Below are positions 27,091 through 39,500 of a DNA stretch of 64,000 nucleotides, one piece after another. Source of the stretch: Paenibacillus sp. FSL R5-0517 (lineage in GTDB: Bacteria > Bacillota > Bacilli > Paenibacillales > Paenibacillaceae); NCBI RefSeq assembly GCF_037974355.1, contig NZ_CP150235.1:5580001-5644000 (forward strand), in the 5' to 3' direction. Both the position numbers and the translations under genes were made by a program. The notes under the pieces were generated by a model, which saw nothing but the letters and a program-made list of their open reading frames with translations, searched no databases and was not told where the DNA came from. The stretch's first letter is position 1. Each line of letters starts with the position of its first letter.

Positions 27091-28800
27091 TTACAGATCC
27101 GGGTTCAAGAGCTGAGGTGGGGCGATAATCGGCCATCCTTCTTCCAACGAATTCAGCTGTTCCGCAGACACGCTGATAATATGCCCGGAATGTATACCCC
27201 AACGTTCTGCGGCATAGACCGATACAAATCGTCTCCGCTTGCCTCCGCTGATCTGATATCGAATCTCGGGTGCATCCACTGCGGCAACAATACTTCCTTC
27301 TGCCCAGAGATGTGGAGAATCCTGGACCGCTTTATTCTGCACCTGATGTGACTCCATCGTCCAACCTTGCACGTCACCTGCTGATATCAGTGCATCTCCG
27401 GCAGGAATGGCGAGCAGATCCGGTTTGGCCACCTGAACAGGTGATATTCCACGAGGTACAGGAATGTTCAGCTTACGCCGCCGACCGCCAGTTAACGTAT
27501 AGACATCACCTTTCGCATCCGACAGGAACGCACCTTCCGGGTAGAACTCACAACTTCGTCTAAACTGTAATGCTGGATCTTGGCTACCCTGTGTTGAGAT
27601 TCGCTGACGCGAATCGATTGTGCTCATGTCTCTATCCTCCTGTTGGCCGGATGAGGTACCAGAGGTGTGTTGGCTCGCCAACCGGGACGTCTCGGCAACC
27701 AGGCCATGAGGATCTCCCCACTTTTGGTTATAAAACTGCTCGTTATCCTTGTTCACTACTGCAAAATCCTGCTCACCCAATGCTTTCATGCTGACACTTC
27801 CAAAGTGATGGATAAAGGCATCCCCGGCTACCGCAAGCTGGTATCCTGCCAGCTTCACCCGAATGATCCAGTCGTCATCTTCATAATTGCCCACCGCGTA
27901 CCCTTCGTCCAGATAACCTACCCGTTCCAGCAGTTCCCGCGAGAATAGCCAGCAGAATCCGACCAGACGATCCGTGATTCGATGTTTGTCTGCATCGGGA
28001 CGATTCTGTGTGGCGGCAAAAGACCACATCTCTCCTACCTCACGATATGGAACCTCGATCTGCTGATCCCCGCCAATATAGTTGGTCACCGGACCCACCA
28101 CACCAATCTTCGGATCACTGGCAAGACATGTCATCATATTATCCAGCCAACCCGGAGTAACCAGCGTATCGTTGTTCAGTACAATGATATGTCGTCCTCT
28201 CGCCATCATCAGCCCGTGATTAACACCTCCGGCAAACCCCCGGTTTTGATCCAATGCTGCTACCCTCACCATGCCGCCTTTGCGGAGCATAGCCTTGGCA
28301 GTTCCATCCTTGGAGGCATTATCCACGACAATGATTTCGTAGGGGGCAGGTGTATGCTTTTCAATACTGGACACACATTGCAGCACATACTCCCGTTGAT
28401 TGTACGTGGGAATAATGATGCTAACTCCTTCAAAAACCAGACCAAATGAACTCTGTCCCTGGCGGACACCTTCGTCGTATCCTCTATGATAACCCTGTTT
28501 GTAGAGCCTGGCTCTGGTTGCGCGGCTGCTTTTACCGTTGCGTCTGGATTTCCGCGTTGAGCGACGACCTGCTGCATGCAGGACGACCATGGCAGGTCGC
28601 GAGACATCGCGCTGTGAGGCAGGGCGAGCCGTTTTTTTGCCGCTGCTTATACTCCCATTCCGGCTGTTTTCACTGCGAGTGCTGTTATTTGACGTGATGT
28701 TGTGATGACTGTGACCCTTTCGACGGATGTCGTTTCGAACATTAACCTTCTTGCTGCGGCCATGACGTTCTTCCCCGCGCTGTTGATCGGGTGTGCTCAT
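27091..28800 (-). CDS. GT2 glycosyltransferase with basic N-tail and duplicated C-terminal domain
   Basis: 569 residues. Residues 1-100 are low complexity and very basic. A motif YKQGYHRGYDEGVRQGQ follows near 102-118. The GT2 (GT-A) domain begins at VSIIIPTYN (about 126), with NNDT as the DxD-like site and YEDDDWI as the likely catalytic acidic cluster. Residues about 395-569 hold two copies of a strand-rich motif (YTLTGGRRRKLN and YQISGGKRRRFV). Related GTs act on protein or wall glycans. ATG 28800 has GGAGG 7 bases upstream. It is last in a six-gene operon and paralogous to the 31148-31921 gene. Confidence 0.82.
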   Translation of the reverse strand: MSTPDQQRGEERHGRSKKVNVRNDIRRKGHSHHNITSNNSTRSENSRNGSISSGKKTARPASQRDVSRPAMVVLHAAGRRSTRKSRRNGKSSRATRARLYKQGYHRGYDEGVRQGQSSFGLVFEGVSIIIPTYNQREYVLQCVSSIEKHTPAPYEIIVVDNASKDGTAKAMLRKGGMVRVAALDQNRGFAGGVNHGLMMARGRHIIVLNNDTLVTPGWLDNMMTCLASDPKIGVVGPVTNYIGGDQQIEVPYREVGEMWSFAATQNRPDADKHRITDRLVGFCWLFSRELLERVGYLDEGYAVGNYEDDDWIIRVKLAGYQLAVAGDAFIHHFGSVSMKALGEQDFAVVNKDNEQFYNQKWGDPHGLVAETSRLASQHTSGTSSGQQEDRDMSTIDSRQRISTQGSQDPALQFRRSCEFYPEGAFLSDAKGDVYTLTGGRRRKLNIPVPRGISPVQVAKPDLLAIPAGDALISAGDVQGWTMESHQVQNKAVQDSPHLWAEGSIVAAVDAPEIRYQISGGKRRRFVSVYAAERWGIHSGHIISVSAEQLNSLEEGWPIIAPPQLLNPDL

Positions 28801-28866
28801 ATTGCTCCCTCCATTTCCACTCGTCCGTGAGGCCAATGCGCATATGACCAGCCTCCGGACGGTCCA

Positions 28867-30291
28867 CTAGAGTTGAAGCTCTCCTTTTACCAGTTTGTCA
28901 GCCAAATGTCCAAAATCAAAAGCGACCTTGCCGAGTTCACCCGCGATTCGTCGACACAGAATGACCGCCGGAATACCCGCTGCCACCAATGCAATATCGA
29001 AGGCATGTTCTGCGGTTAGCTGCATCACACTCGGAATGTCCATCACTCCCGTCACAGAACCAATGATGCCTGTGACATGAATCCCCCGGTTATGCAGCAG
29101 CGCTCCAAGCTCTGCGGCCTGGCTGCCTATAAGCAAAACCCGTCGCCCTTGCAGCAATGGCAGCAGCAAGCCGGACTGGTGCAGACTGTAATTGATGGTA
29201 GAGCTGGTCAACTTCAGCCGGGACCAGTCGATTCCGAAGTGACGCAATACGGGGAAGAGCAGCCCCTGGAATGTGGGCGCCCGCGAGATCGGGACGCCAA
29301 CCCAGTCGGCGGCCTGAATGGCTTCCGCAAGCATCGCGCGGATGTCGGGGGTTGAGCATGGCACCCCTGCATAGGGCAGAAACGGTGCCAGCTCCTGCAC
29401 TTCCTGGCCGGGCAGCACCGTATCGGCTGCCAGCGTCAGCAGTTCGCCATCTCCGAGGCGAACGACAGACAAGGGGCGCTGCGCATCCAGCGCCGCCACG
29501 ATGTGTCCAGCCATCTCATGCGGGCTGGACAGCCGGGTCAGGCTGGGCGCGTATTGGCGAAATCCCGCCGCGATCAAATCTGCCGCCGCCGCGACAGGCA
29601 GAATGTGATCCGGCGGGATATGCTGCGCCACCAGCGCCTCCCCGCCGGCGAATACGCCGTCGCGGTAGCCCTCGGCATAGCCGCCGGGCACGGCCTGCGC
29701 CTGCACTGCGTGCTCCGCGAGCTGTGCAGGCGCAGGCAAGCCCTTGGCGCTGCCCGCATGCGCGGCGGCAGCGCCATCCCGCCCCGCGGGAGCGACACCC
29801 TTCGGATGTGTCGCTTGGCGCGGGGCGGGGCCAGCACCGCTGGCAGGCATCGCCTGTGGCGTGCTGGCTTGCGGTGCTGGCATGGGCGCACGGCGCATCG
29901 CCGTGCGCTGCTTGGCGCGGGCAGCGGCACGCCCGCCCCGCGTGGGTGCAGGCTTGCGCCCAGCAGTGGCCTGGCGCGGGCCGGCTTTGCCTTTGCGGGT
30001 GCGGCTGGCTCTCGCCGCTTTGCTCGCGCTCGCAGGGCCAGCTTTGCCTGCTCTGCCAACAACAGTGCCTGGGCTGCTCGCTTTGCCTGCACGAACCTTA
30101 TGCGCTGCGCCGGCAGATGTCCCCGCTTTCGTCAGGGTACTGCGTTTCCCTGACTTCACACCTTTGACTCCAGCAGGCCCGGTACCTGCTGCTATCGGAG
30201 TGCCACTGCCCATTAATACAGCCGGGTGGATGCCCCGGGGCTTACCTGACACAGTGACCTCAGCAGACCCGGTGCGTGTTACTACTCTCAC
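28867..30291 (-). CDS. GT-D-fold glycosyltransferase with long Ala/Arg/Lys-rich tail
   Basis: 474 residues. The C-terminal half has the GT-D signature RLGDGE (278-283) and matches the DUF1792/GT-D glycosyltransferases that modify Ser-rich glycoproteins in streptococci. Residues about 20-205 are a histone-H1-like tail of Ala, Gly, Lys, Arg and Pro, encoded by very GC-rich DNA (roughly 29600-30150), unlike its neighbours. GGYAEGYRDGVFAGGEAL links tail and enzyme. The GTG start at 30291 has AGGAGGG with 6-base spacing; the longer frame to 30414 is not supported. Confidence 0.8.
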   Translation of the reverse strand: MRVVTRTGSAEVTVSGKPRGIHPAVLMGSGTPIAAGTGPAGVKGVKSGKRSTLTKAGTSAGAAHKVRAGKASSPGTVVGRAGKAGPASASKAARASRTRKGKAGPRQATAGRKPAPTRGGRAAARAKQRTAMRRAPMPAPQASTPQAMPASGAGPAPRQATHPKGVAPAGRDGAAAAHAGSAKGLPAPAQLAEHAVQAQAVPGGYAEGYRDGVFAGGEALVAQHIPPDHILPVAAAADLIAAGFRQYAPSLTRLSSPHEMAGHIVAALDAQRPLSVVRLGDGELLTLAADTVLPGQEVQELAPFLPYAGVPCSTPDIRAMLAEAIQAADWVGVPISRAPTFQGLLFPVLRHFGIDWSRLKLTSSTINYSLHQSGLLLPLLQGRRVLLIGSQAAELGALLHNRGIHVTGIIGSVTGVMDIPSVMQLTAEHAFDIALVAAGIPAVILCRRIAGELGKVAFDFGHLADKLVKGELQL

Positions 30292-30419
30292 GCCATTCCC
30301 TCCTTTGGCATGCACGAGGATGGTCGCTGCGCAAAGCGCCGGAGCATCCTTCCAGCTCCGGCGCAGGGTGTTCTGCTCCCATGGGGCACCGCACAGCGGC
30401 AGCATCAGGCGCATTCATT

Positions 30420-31151
30420 TTAGGGCAATTGTCCTTTCATGCGAACGGCTGCTTCCTGGAGCGAATCAAATGTACCTGCATCACTCCAGTATTTCTGCAA
30501 AATGTCGTATTCCAGTCCGCCAGCAGACGCGTAGTGATTATTCACATCCGTAATTTCGAGTTCTCCGCGCGCAGACGGCGAGATATTACGAATCAGGTTA
30601 AAAACATGATCATCATACATGTATATTCCTGTCACACAATAAGAGGTTTTCGGCTGGCTTGGCTTCTCCTCAATATACGAGATTCGCTGCGGATGCTGTG
30701 GATCAAAGACAGGCACCCCGTAACGTCGTGCATCATCCACCTCTTTGAGCAGGACTCGTGCTGTACCCACAGGTTGCTGCATGTAGCGGTCCACATAAGG
30801 CTTCAGATCATCACTGAAGAGATTATCGCCGAGAAGCACAACGAATTTTTCGCCAGGAAGAATAAAGGATGTCGCCAGATCCAATGCTTCCGCGATCCCG
30901 CCTGCCTTTTCCTGAATACGATAAGTCAACTTGACCCCATGATCCGCTCCGCCACCAAGATACTCTGTATATAGCCCGGCGGAATGTTTGTTAATCACAA
31001 TCAATATTTCATCAACACCTGCCTGGCGGAGCCTGTCAATGCCGTACATAATCATCGGATGTTTTCCGACCGGAAGCAGATGTTTGTTAATGAGCCGGGT
31101 CAGCGGATACAGTCTAGTTCCTGTTCCGCCGGCAAGAATTACACCTTTCAT
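30420..31151 (-). CDS. Sugar-1-phosphate nucleotidyltransferase (RmlA/SpsI-like)
   Basis: 243 residues with the nucleotidyltransferase motifs GGTGTRLYPLT (8-18), KHLLPVG, and LLGDNLFSDD for the metal-binding aspartate. It makes an NDP-hexose, most likely dTDP-glucose, as donor or precursor for the surrounding glycosyltransferases. It is shorter than classical RmlA (about 290 residues), like the SpsI type found in spore-coat polysaccharide operons. The start overlaps the preceding GT2 stop by 4 bases. No rmlBCD genes are in the window. Confidence 0.87.
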   Translation of the reverse strand: MKGVILAGGTGTRLYPLTRLINKHLLPVGKHPMIMYGIDRLRQAGVDEILIVINKHSAGLYTEYLGGGADHGVKLTYRIQEKAGGIAEALDLATSFILPGEKFVVLLGDNLFSDDLKPYVDRYMQQPVGTARVLLKEVDDARRYGVPVFDPQHPQRISYIEEKPSQPKTSYCVTGIYMYDDHVFNLIRNISPSARGELEITDVNNHYASAGGLEYDILQKYWSDAGTFDSLQEAAVRMKGQLP

Positions 31152-31921
31152 TCCACGTTCCCTCCTTCATCGGATATGTCCATATATTCAAGCGGATCGA
31201 CATGCCATTTGTTCATAAAAATCGAACGATTACGCTCAAGCAGTTGTTTCCATGCTATCGGATCTGTCTTCTGGAAGCTGGCACTTCCCTGATGATGCAC
31301 GAGAACATCTCCACATACCAGCAAGCGATAACCCTGCAATCTTGCTCTATAACAATAATCATCATCTTCATAGTGTCCCGGAGAATAGGCCTCGTCAAGC
31401 AGTCCAACCGATTCCACGACATTTCGTTTCATCAGCATGCACAGACCGACAATCCGACGAACTTCCCTCCACCTTGAAGAATCCGCAATATTATTGGAAT
31501 TGGCCAACTCCTGAAAATGTTCCATGTCACGGAACGTCAGTTCAATCTGCTGGATGCCGCTTGCATAGTTCGTAACAGGACCCGTGATCCCAATACTTAC
31601 GTCACTGTACAGAGCCATTCGCAGATTCTCCAGCCAACGGGGCGTGACCGTAACATCATTGTTCAACAGCAGCAGTTCATCCCCGCAAGCTGCTCGAAGT
31701 CCAGCGTTACACGCGGCCGGAAATCCCCGATTGTCCGGAAACCTTACAAATCGAATTCGCTCTAGCGCGCAATATTCAGCCGTTCCATCCGTCGAGCCGT
31801 TATCAACAACGATAATTTCATACGACGCAGGATCGCCTGAGTATTGACGTATGGCATCGATGCAGGGCCTGATCAGATCCAGACCGTTGTACGTTGGGAT
31901 AATGATACTCGTCAGTGTCAT
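31148..31921 (-). CDS. GT2 family glycosyltransferase
   Basis: 257 residues, only the catalytic domain: TSIIIPTYNGLDLIRPCIDA, EIIVVDNGSTDGT, LLNNDVTVTP and HYEDDDYCYRARLQG. It lacks the basic tail of its paralogue at 27091-28800, with which it shares GPVTNY and the late CGDVLVHHQGS region. ATG 31921 has AGGAG 8 bases upstream. It overlaps both neighbours by 4 bases, so translation is coupled. Confidence 0.86.
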   Translation of the reverse strand: MTLTSIIIPTYNGLDLIRPCIDAIRQYSGDPASYEIIVVDNGSTDGTAEYCALERIRFVRFPDNRGFPAACNAGLRAACGDELLLLNNDVTVTPRWLENLRMALYSDVSIGITGPVTNYASGIQQIELTFRDMEHFQELANSNNIADSSRWREVRRIVGLCMLMKRNVVESVGLLDEAYSPGHYEDDDYCYRARLQGYRLLVCGDVLVHHQGSASFQKTDPIAWKQLLERNRSIFMNKWHVDPLEYMDISDEGGNVE

Positions 31922-33033
31922 CTGGCGTTCCTCCTGTAAGCCACTTCTGCACGGGAGAGTGTGTGAGCCTGAGCTGAATTCCAACCTGTACCCAGTAATG
32001 TAGCCAGTGCCTCCAGATGATCTCCGATGATCAATCTGGCGACATCATTCCCACTTCCCGTGTTACCAGGACGCAACCGATTGGAACGAATAACATCCAC
32101 CTGACTTGGTGCGGAGACGTTCATTCCATGCTGAATAGCTAGACTTTGTGCTTTAGGTGGAACGGCCAGTGATGCTGGCTTCACCGTCTGAATCATACGA
32201 CGAGATAATGCATGAGGCACGGCTGTCATGGAGTTGGAACCGAGATCTGCCCGGCCTAATATTCGGTTCAGATATGCTTTGATCCTGCTTACCTCATCCT
32301 GCCCGGCAAACGCAGGAAGCAAAGACGTCAGATTATTCAACGCCACATCCTGTCCCCGATCAACGGCGAACAGAAAGGGTGCAAGCTGTTCAGCCGGGAC
32401 GACCATATCTCCATCCACAAAGAGTACCGACTCCGCATCCGTCATCTTGGCTCCAAGAGCCCGCCCGACATCATGTCCTGCCCGATCCGGTTCATAGACT
32501 ACTGTAAGACCAGGTTGCTTTAGTACCTGTTTCAAACTGTCATCTGTCGTTCCATTCAGTACGACAATGATATCCGTCAGAGGCAATCGCTTTAATTGCA
32601 ATAACACCTGCCCCAGTGTGTGTTCCTCATTACAGGCACAGACAACGGCAGCAGCCGAATGACGAAGGGGAACTGGCACGATCTGCAATGAATGTCCCGA
32701 GGCATGAGCATAACCCTGCATAAATGCCTTACCTGCCTTCAGGGCTAGATCGAAGTTGCTTAGTTCCTTAACGTTCGCCGCGTGTGCATTCCATACGAGA
32801 CGTGCGTGTTTGTCTGATGCTGTATTGTTCGCCTTCGCCTCGTTTCCTGCAACTTGCCCCGCTTCCCACATCAAGTGCAGATCCACTTGGCCAGACGTTG
32901 ATCGGCTTTTTCTTGTTTTTTGAAGCTCCACATGCTTCTTGTTCCCACGACGCCTGTTAATTCCTATTCTTGCTACTCTCGTTCGTCTATTTGTTGTCCG
33001 CCTGCGGCGGGCAATCCCTGATCGTCCCTTCAT
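31918..33033 (-). CDS. GT2-like glycosyltransferase with basic N-tail
   Basis: 371 residues. Residues 1-50 are Arg/Lys-rich (GIARRRRTTNRRTRVARIG), then a helical region with AFMQGYAHASGHSL, then a GT-A domain: AAVVCACNEEHTLGQVL, IIVVLNGTTD, DRAGHDVGRALG and FVDGDMVVP with the DGD metal motif. It is a paralogue of the next upstream gene: both have GHD-GR, PAEQLAP or PAEHLAP, and SMTAVPHALSRR or SMTAIPHAISRK. ATG 33033 has GGAGG 7 bases upstream. A 4-base overlap joins it to the next gene. Confidence 0.82.
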   Translation of the reverse strand: MKGRSGIARRRRTTNRRTRVARIGINRRRGNKKHVELQKTRKSRSTSGQVDLHLMWEAGQVAGNEAKANNTASDKHARLVWNAHAANVKELSNFDLALKAGKAFMQGYAHASGHSLQIVPVPLRHSAAAVVCACNEEHTLGQVLLQLKRLPLTDIIVVLNGTTDDSLKQVLKQPGLTVVYEPDRAGHDVGRALGAKMTDAESVLFVDGDMVVPAEQLAPFLFAVDRGQDVALNNLTSLLPAFAGQDEVSRIKAYLNRILGRADLGSNSMTAVPHALSRRMIQTVKPASLAVPPKAQSLAIQHGMNVSAPSQVDVIRSNRLRPGNTGSGNDVARLIIGDHLEALATLLGTGWNSAQAHTLSRAEVAYRRNAR

Positions 33034-33074
33034 TTCCTCACCTCCAGCATGTTGCATCATCCGATGCGACATGC

Positions 33075-34031
33075 TTACCTCGCCAGGTTGCGAACACGTT
33101 TCAGATCGGTATACCCTCCGCGGGGGCCGAGCGTATCCGTAATCCACTTAATCGCTGCCATATGATCATTCAGCACCACTTGACTTAGCGGATCAGGTCC
33201 GCTTCGCTTTTTGATTCGTACTGCATTCATTCTACCCACAGGTACGTGGTGAACAGCGCGTACCCGAAGTCCACCGATCACAGCCTTGGCTTGTGCGAGT
33301 GGCGGAACTTCCAGTGAGGATATTCCCATGACCTCAAGTCCTTTTCGGCTTATTGCATGTGGGATAGCTGTCATGGATGCCCCCCGGAGATCGGATCTTG
33401 CGAGTATGCTGTTCAACATGTGTTTGGCCTCCACGACCGGATGAACAGGATGACGAGTAACTGGCCCATGGTAGTCGTTAAGTGCCACATCCGTTCCCTT
33501 CAGCACAGCTTTCACATAAGGTGCAAGGTGCTCTGCAGGAATGGAAATATCTGCATCAGTAAAAAGCAAAACCTGACCACAGGCCGCCTCTGCGCCTACT
33601 TTTCGTCCTCCATCATGCCCCAGTGCTTCTGCATACGTAAGCACTCGTGCTCCAGCTCGTTTGGCTGCGTTAGCCGTGCCGTCTGTTGAGCCATTCACAA
33701 TGACAAGCACCTCAGCATCACGGCATATCCGCAGCGCTTCACGTACAACTGTACCAATCGTTTTCTCCTCATTCATAGCAGGGATAATCACCGACAGCAG
33801 CGGACGCTGAGAACCATCCCCATGGGCAGGTGCATCACTCATGCCATTTTCCGCTCCATTCTCTACTCCATCCCTAGCCTTTGACATCAGCTGTCTGGAT
33901 GGGATAACGAACGTATAGGCCTTTGTACCCTTTTTGTGTCCAGACTTCCCTCTTCGTTTCTTCAGCACTGTTTTTCTGCGTGTCTCATTTGAGCGGGCTG
34001 CATAACGTGCTGTGGTACGGGTTTTGCGCAA
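33075..34031 (-). CDS. GT2-like glycosyltransferase, first gene of the operon
   Basis: 318 residues from a TTG start, or 324 from ATG 34049. A basic N-tail (RKTRTTARYAARSNETRRK) precedes a GT-A domain: LSVIIPAMNEEKTIGTVV, VLVIVNGSTDGT, GHDGGRKVG and LFTDADISIP. TTG 34031 has GGGAGG 8 bases upstream, whereas ATG 34049 has no good SD. It heads the six-gene minus-strand operon that ends at 27091. No promoter was identified with confidence upstream. Confidence 0.78.
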   Translation of the reverse strand: MRKTRTTARYAARSNETRRKTVLKKRRGKSGHKKGTKAYTFVIPSRQLMSKARDGVENGAENGMSDAPAHGDGSQRPLLSVIIPAMNEEKTIGTVVREALRICRDAEVLVIVNGSTDGTANAAKRAGARVLTYAEALGHDGGRKVGAEAACGQVLLFTDADISIPAEHLAPYVKAVLKGTDVALNDYHGPVTRHPVHPVVEAKHMLNSILARSDLRGASMTAIPHAISRKGLEVMGISSLEVPPLAQAKAVIGGLRVRAVHHVPVGRMNAVRIKKRSGPDPLSQVVLNDHMAAIKWITDTLGPRGGYTDLKRVRNLAR

Positions 34032-34049
34032 CAGTTTCACCTCCCGCAT

Positions 34050-36367
<2,318 letters not shown>

Positions 36368-36470
36368 AATCTTACTTTATCGTGATTGAACTTATAATGT
36401 AATCATCCTAATGGTATCCAAACGTTCAGACACCCCCCACCGTCCGAACGGATTAAGCTTAGTTCTAACC

Positions 36471-36507
36471 AAAAGCGGTGTCCCGGACAACTCTGGACAC
36501 CGCTTTT
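36471..36507. terminator. Bidirectional terminator between protease and repeat-protein genes
   Basis: AAAAGCGGTGTCC (36471-36483) pairs perfectly with GGACACCGCTTTT (36495-36507), 13 bp with an 11-base loop. The A and T ends can serve both converging genes. Confidence 0.85.
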
Positions 36508-36540
36508 GTCATTCGTGTAATAAGGATACAACATCCTGCA

Positions 36541-39500
36541 CTATCCTTGCGAAGGTCCCGCAGCAATCCATGACAATAACCCGTACGTATGCTTGCAATC
36601 TGCCGTACGCGACACCTCAAGCACTGCTTCGTCTTCACTTTGCGAGAGCAGGGAAATCTGGAATCCCCGATCATTGCTCATACCCACAATCACATAATGT
36701 TCTGAAGCAAATGACTCTTCAAAAACAACGGTTACCTCTGTGCTTCCTTCACTCTCTGGCAGGACAAAAGCTTCCATTCCGAATTGTTGTACAACCGGTT
36801 GCTTGCTTACGCTGCGAACGGGTTGGAAGGCCAGATGTTTGGCCTGAACTGCCCCCGATTGCAACTGGCTGCTGCCTACGGCATCATTACACAGATGCTC
36901 CTGTGTAACCGATTGTTCACTTAACACAAACTCCGTCGTTCCAGCGTTCTCCTGTGACTGTTCAAGCTGCGGTTGCTGAGCCTGATCTGCCTGTTCTGTG
37001 GTGAACAAGGCCGCCTCTGGTTCGCCAAGCTGATCACTTGGAGATAGCAACTCTTGTTGTTGCTCCGGCTCCTGATTCGATGTCTCGTGAATTTGTGTTA
37101 CTTCCAGAACAGGACCGGGTATTCCTTCGACCAGGGTCTGCTGTAAAGGCTCTGCTGCTTCGCTCTCCGTTTGAATTAATCCCTCTTGTCTTCGGATCGC
37201 TGCCAGTTGCTCCAGCGTTTCTCCACTGAACTGACGAATCGCATTCCATATCTCTTCGCTCAAATGTGCCGGACCTACAATCCCTGCATTTAAGTGATTG
37301 GAAGTAATACTCTGATCACTCAGTTTGCTGCCGTTCACGCTGCCATCGGCCAATTTGGCACTAGTGACGGACCCATTTTGCAGATGAACACCGCTTACCG
37401 CTTCTTCTTCCAGATGGGTTGTGCGAATACTGTGTTCTTGAATATGTTCAGCAAGGATCGATCCATCCTGAATATGCCTAGATTGCACACTGTTGTCTGC
37501 CAAGTGGATAGCCGATACCGCACCTTCAAGCAATTTATTACCGTTAACACTGCCGTCCGCCATTTTGGCACTTGTTATGGAACCATTGTGCAGGTGAATC
37601 GCACTTACCGATTCTGCTTTGAGGTGAGAGATCCCAATGCTACGCTCCTGAATATGGTCAGCATGTATGGCTCTCTCCTGGATATGACGGGATTGTATAC
37701 TTCCATTTGCAATGTGGACATCCGACACCGCATCTTCAAGCAATTTGCTGCCCGTTACACTGCCATCGGTCAGTTTGGCACCCGTTATTGACCCATCTTG
37801 CAGATGAACCGCACTTATTGCCTCTTCCTCTATATGGGACGTACCGATGCTATGCTCCTGAATATGATCAGCAAGGATTGCTCCTGCCTGGATATGGCGA
37901 GTTTGCACACTTTCGGATGCGATATGGCTCCCGCATACAGCATCATCGAGCAATTTGCTGCCGTTTATGCTACCGTCAGCCAATTTAGCACTTGTGACCG
38001 ATCCATTTTGCAGATGAACGGCACTTACCGCTTCCTCTTCCAGATGGGTTGTGCCGATGCTTCGCTCCTGAATATGATCAGCATGAATGGCTCCTGCCTG
38101 AATATGCCCGGATTGTACACTGTCCGATGCGATATGAATCCCCGATACCGTGCCTTCGAGTAACTTGCTGCCCGTTATACTGTTATCCGCCAGTTTGGCA
38201 CTTGTGACAGATCCATTTTGCAAATGAATAGCACTTACCGCTTCCTCTTCCAAATGTGCCGTGCCGATGCTCCGCTCTTGAATATGATCAGCATGAATGG
38301 CTCCTGCTTGAATCTGACGGGATTGCACACTATCATCTGCCATGTGGATATCCGATACCGATCCTTCAAGCAGCTTGCTGCCCGTTACACTGCCGTCGGC
38401 CAACTTGGTACTTGTGACAGACCCATTTTGCAGATGAATGGCACTTACCGCTTCCTCTTCCAAGTGATACATGCCGATGCTGTGCTCCTGAATATGGTCA
38501 GCCAGGATTGCTCCTTCCTGAATATGGCGGGATTGCACACTTTCGGATGCGATATGGATTCCCGACACCGCATCTTCGAGCAATTTGCTGCCGGTTACAC
38601 TGCTGTCGGCCAGTTTGGCACTGACGACGGACCCATTTTGCAGATGAACGGCACTTACTGCTTCCTCTTCCAGATGGATTGTGCCGATGCTTCGTTCCTG
38701 GATGTGTCCAGCATGAATGGCGTCTGCCTGAATATGCTCGGATTGCACGCTTTCGGATGCAATATGCATCCCCGATACCGTACCTTCGAGTAACTTGCTG
38801 CCATTTATACTGCCGTCCGCCAGTTTGGCACTCGTAACAGATCCATTTTGCAGATGAAACTCACTCACGGACTCCTCATCCAGATGAATTGAGCCAATAC
38901 TGCATTCTTGAATATGATCAGCCAGGATTGCTCCTTCCTGGATATGACGCGTTTGCACACTTTCGTTGGCAATGTGAGTAGCTGATACTGCCCCTGCAGC
39001 TAATTTGCTGCCATCAACACTACCGCTTGCTAGTTTGGAGCGTGTTACGGATTCATCCTGCAAAATAATCGTACTTACCGCCTCTTCTTCCAGATGAGAC
39101 GTTCCGATGCTGCGTTCATGGATATGATGAGGAAGAATTTCACCATCCTGAATATGACGGGAATGTACAGCTCCTTGCTGCAGATGAACAGCACTTGTCG
39201 ACTCTGCCTGGAGATGCAAACCACTGATCAAACCTGGCTGAAGATGAGCCGCTGTAATGGATAAAGGGGCCAGATGGTCTGTTTCGACAGATCCAGGTGC
39301 CAAGTGATGTGATGTGACCACCTGTTCAGCAATATGCTCCGCATGAATGATGTCTGCCTTCAGATGCTGTGAGCTTATTACTTGAGTTCCCAAATGTTCA
39401 GCTTTCACGCTGCCTTCAGCCAAATGCACGGATTGTACTACAGATGGCTGCAAGTGCTCGCTACCTACAGCACCCTGTTGCAGTTCTGTCCCGGATACCG

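Noticed and set aside
29271-30553. Several long plus-strand frames opposite the GT-D gene
   Set aside because: The DNA is very GC-rich, so stop codons are rare in all frames. The products are Arg/Pro/Ala low complexity without SDs; the minus frame has a clear GT-D domain and SD.
37399-39078. Possible CRISPR array
   Set aside because: The repeats are 210 bp, contiguous and coding, with no short repeat/spacer alternation and no cas genes.
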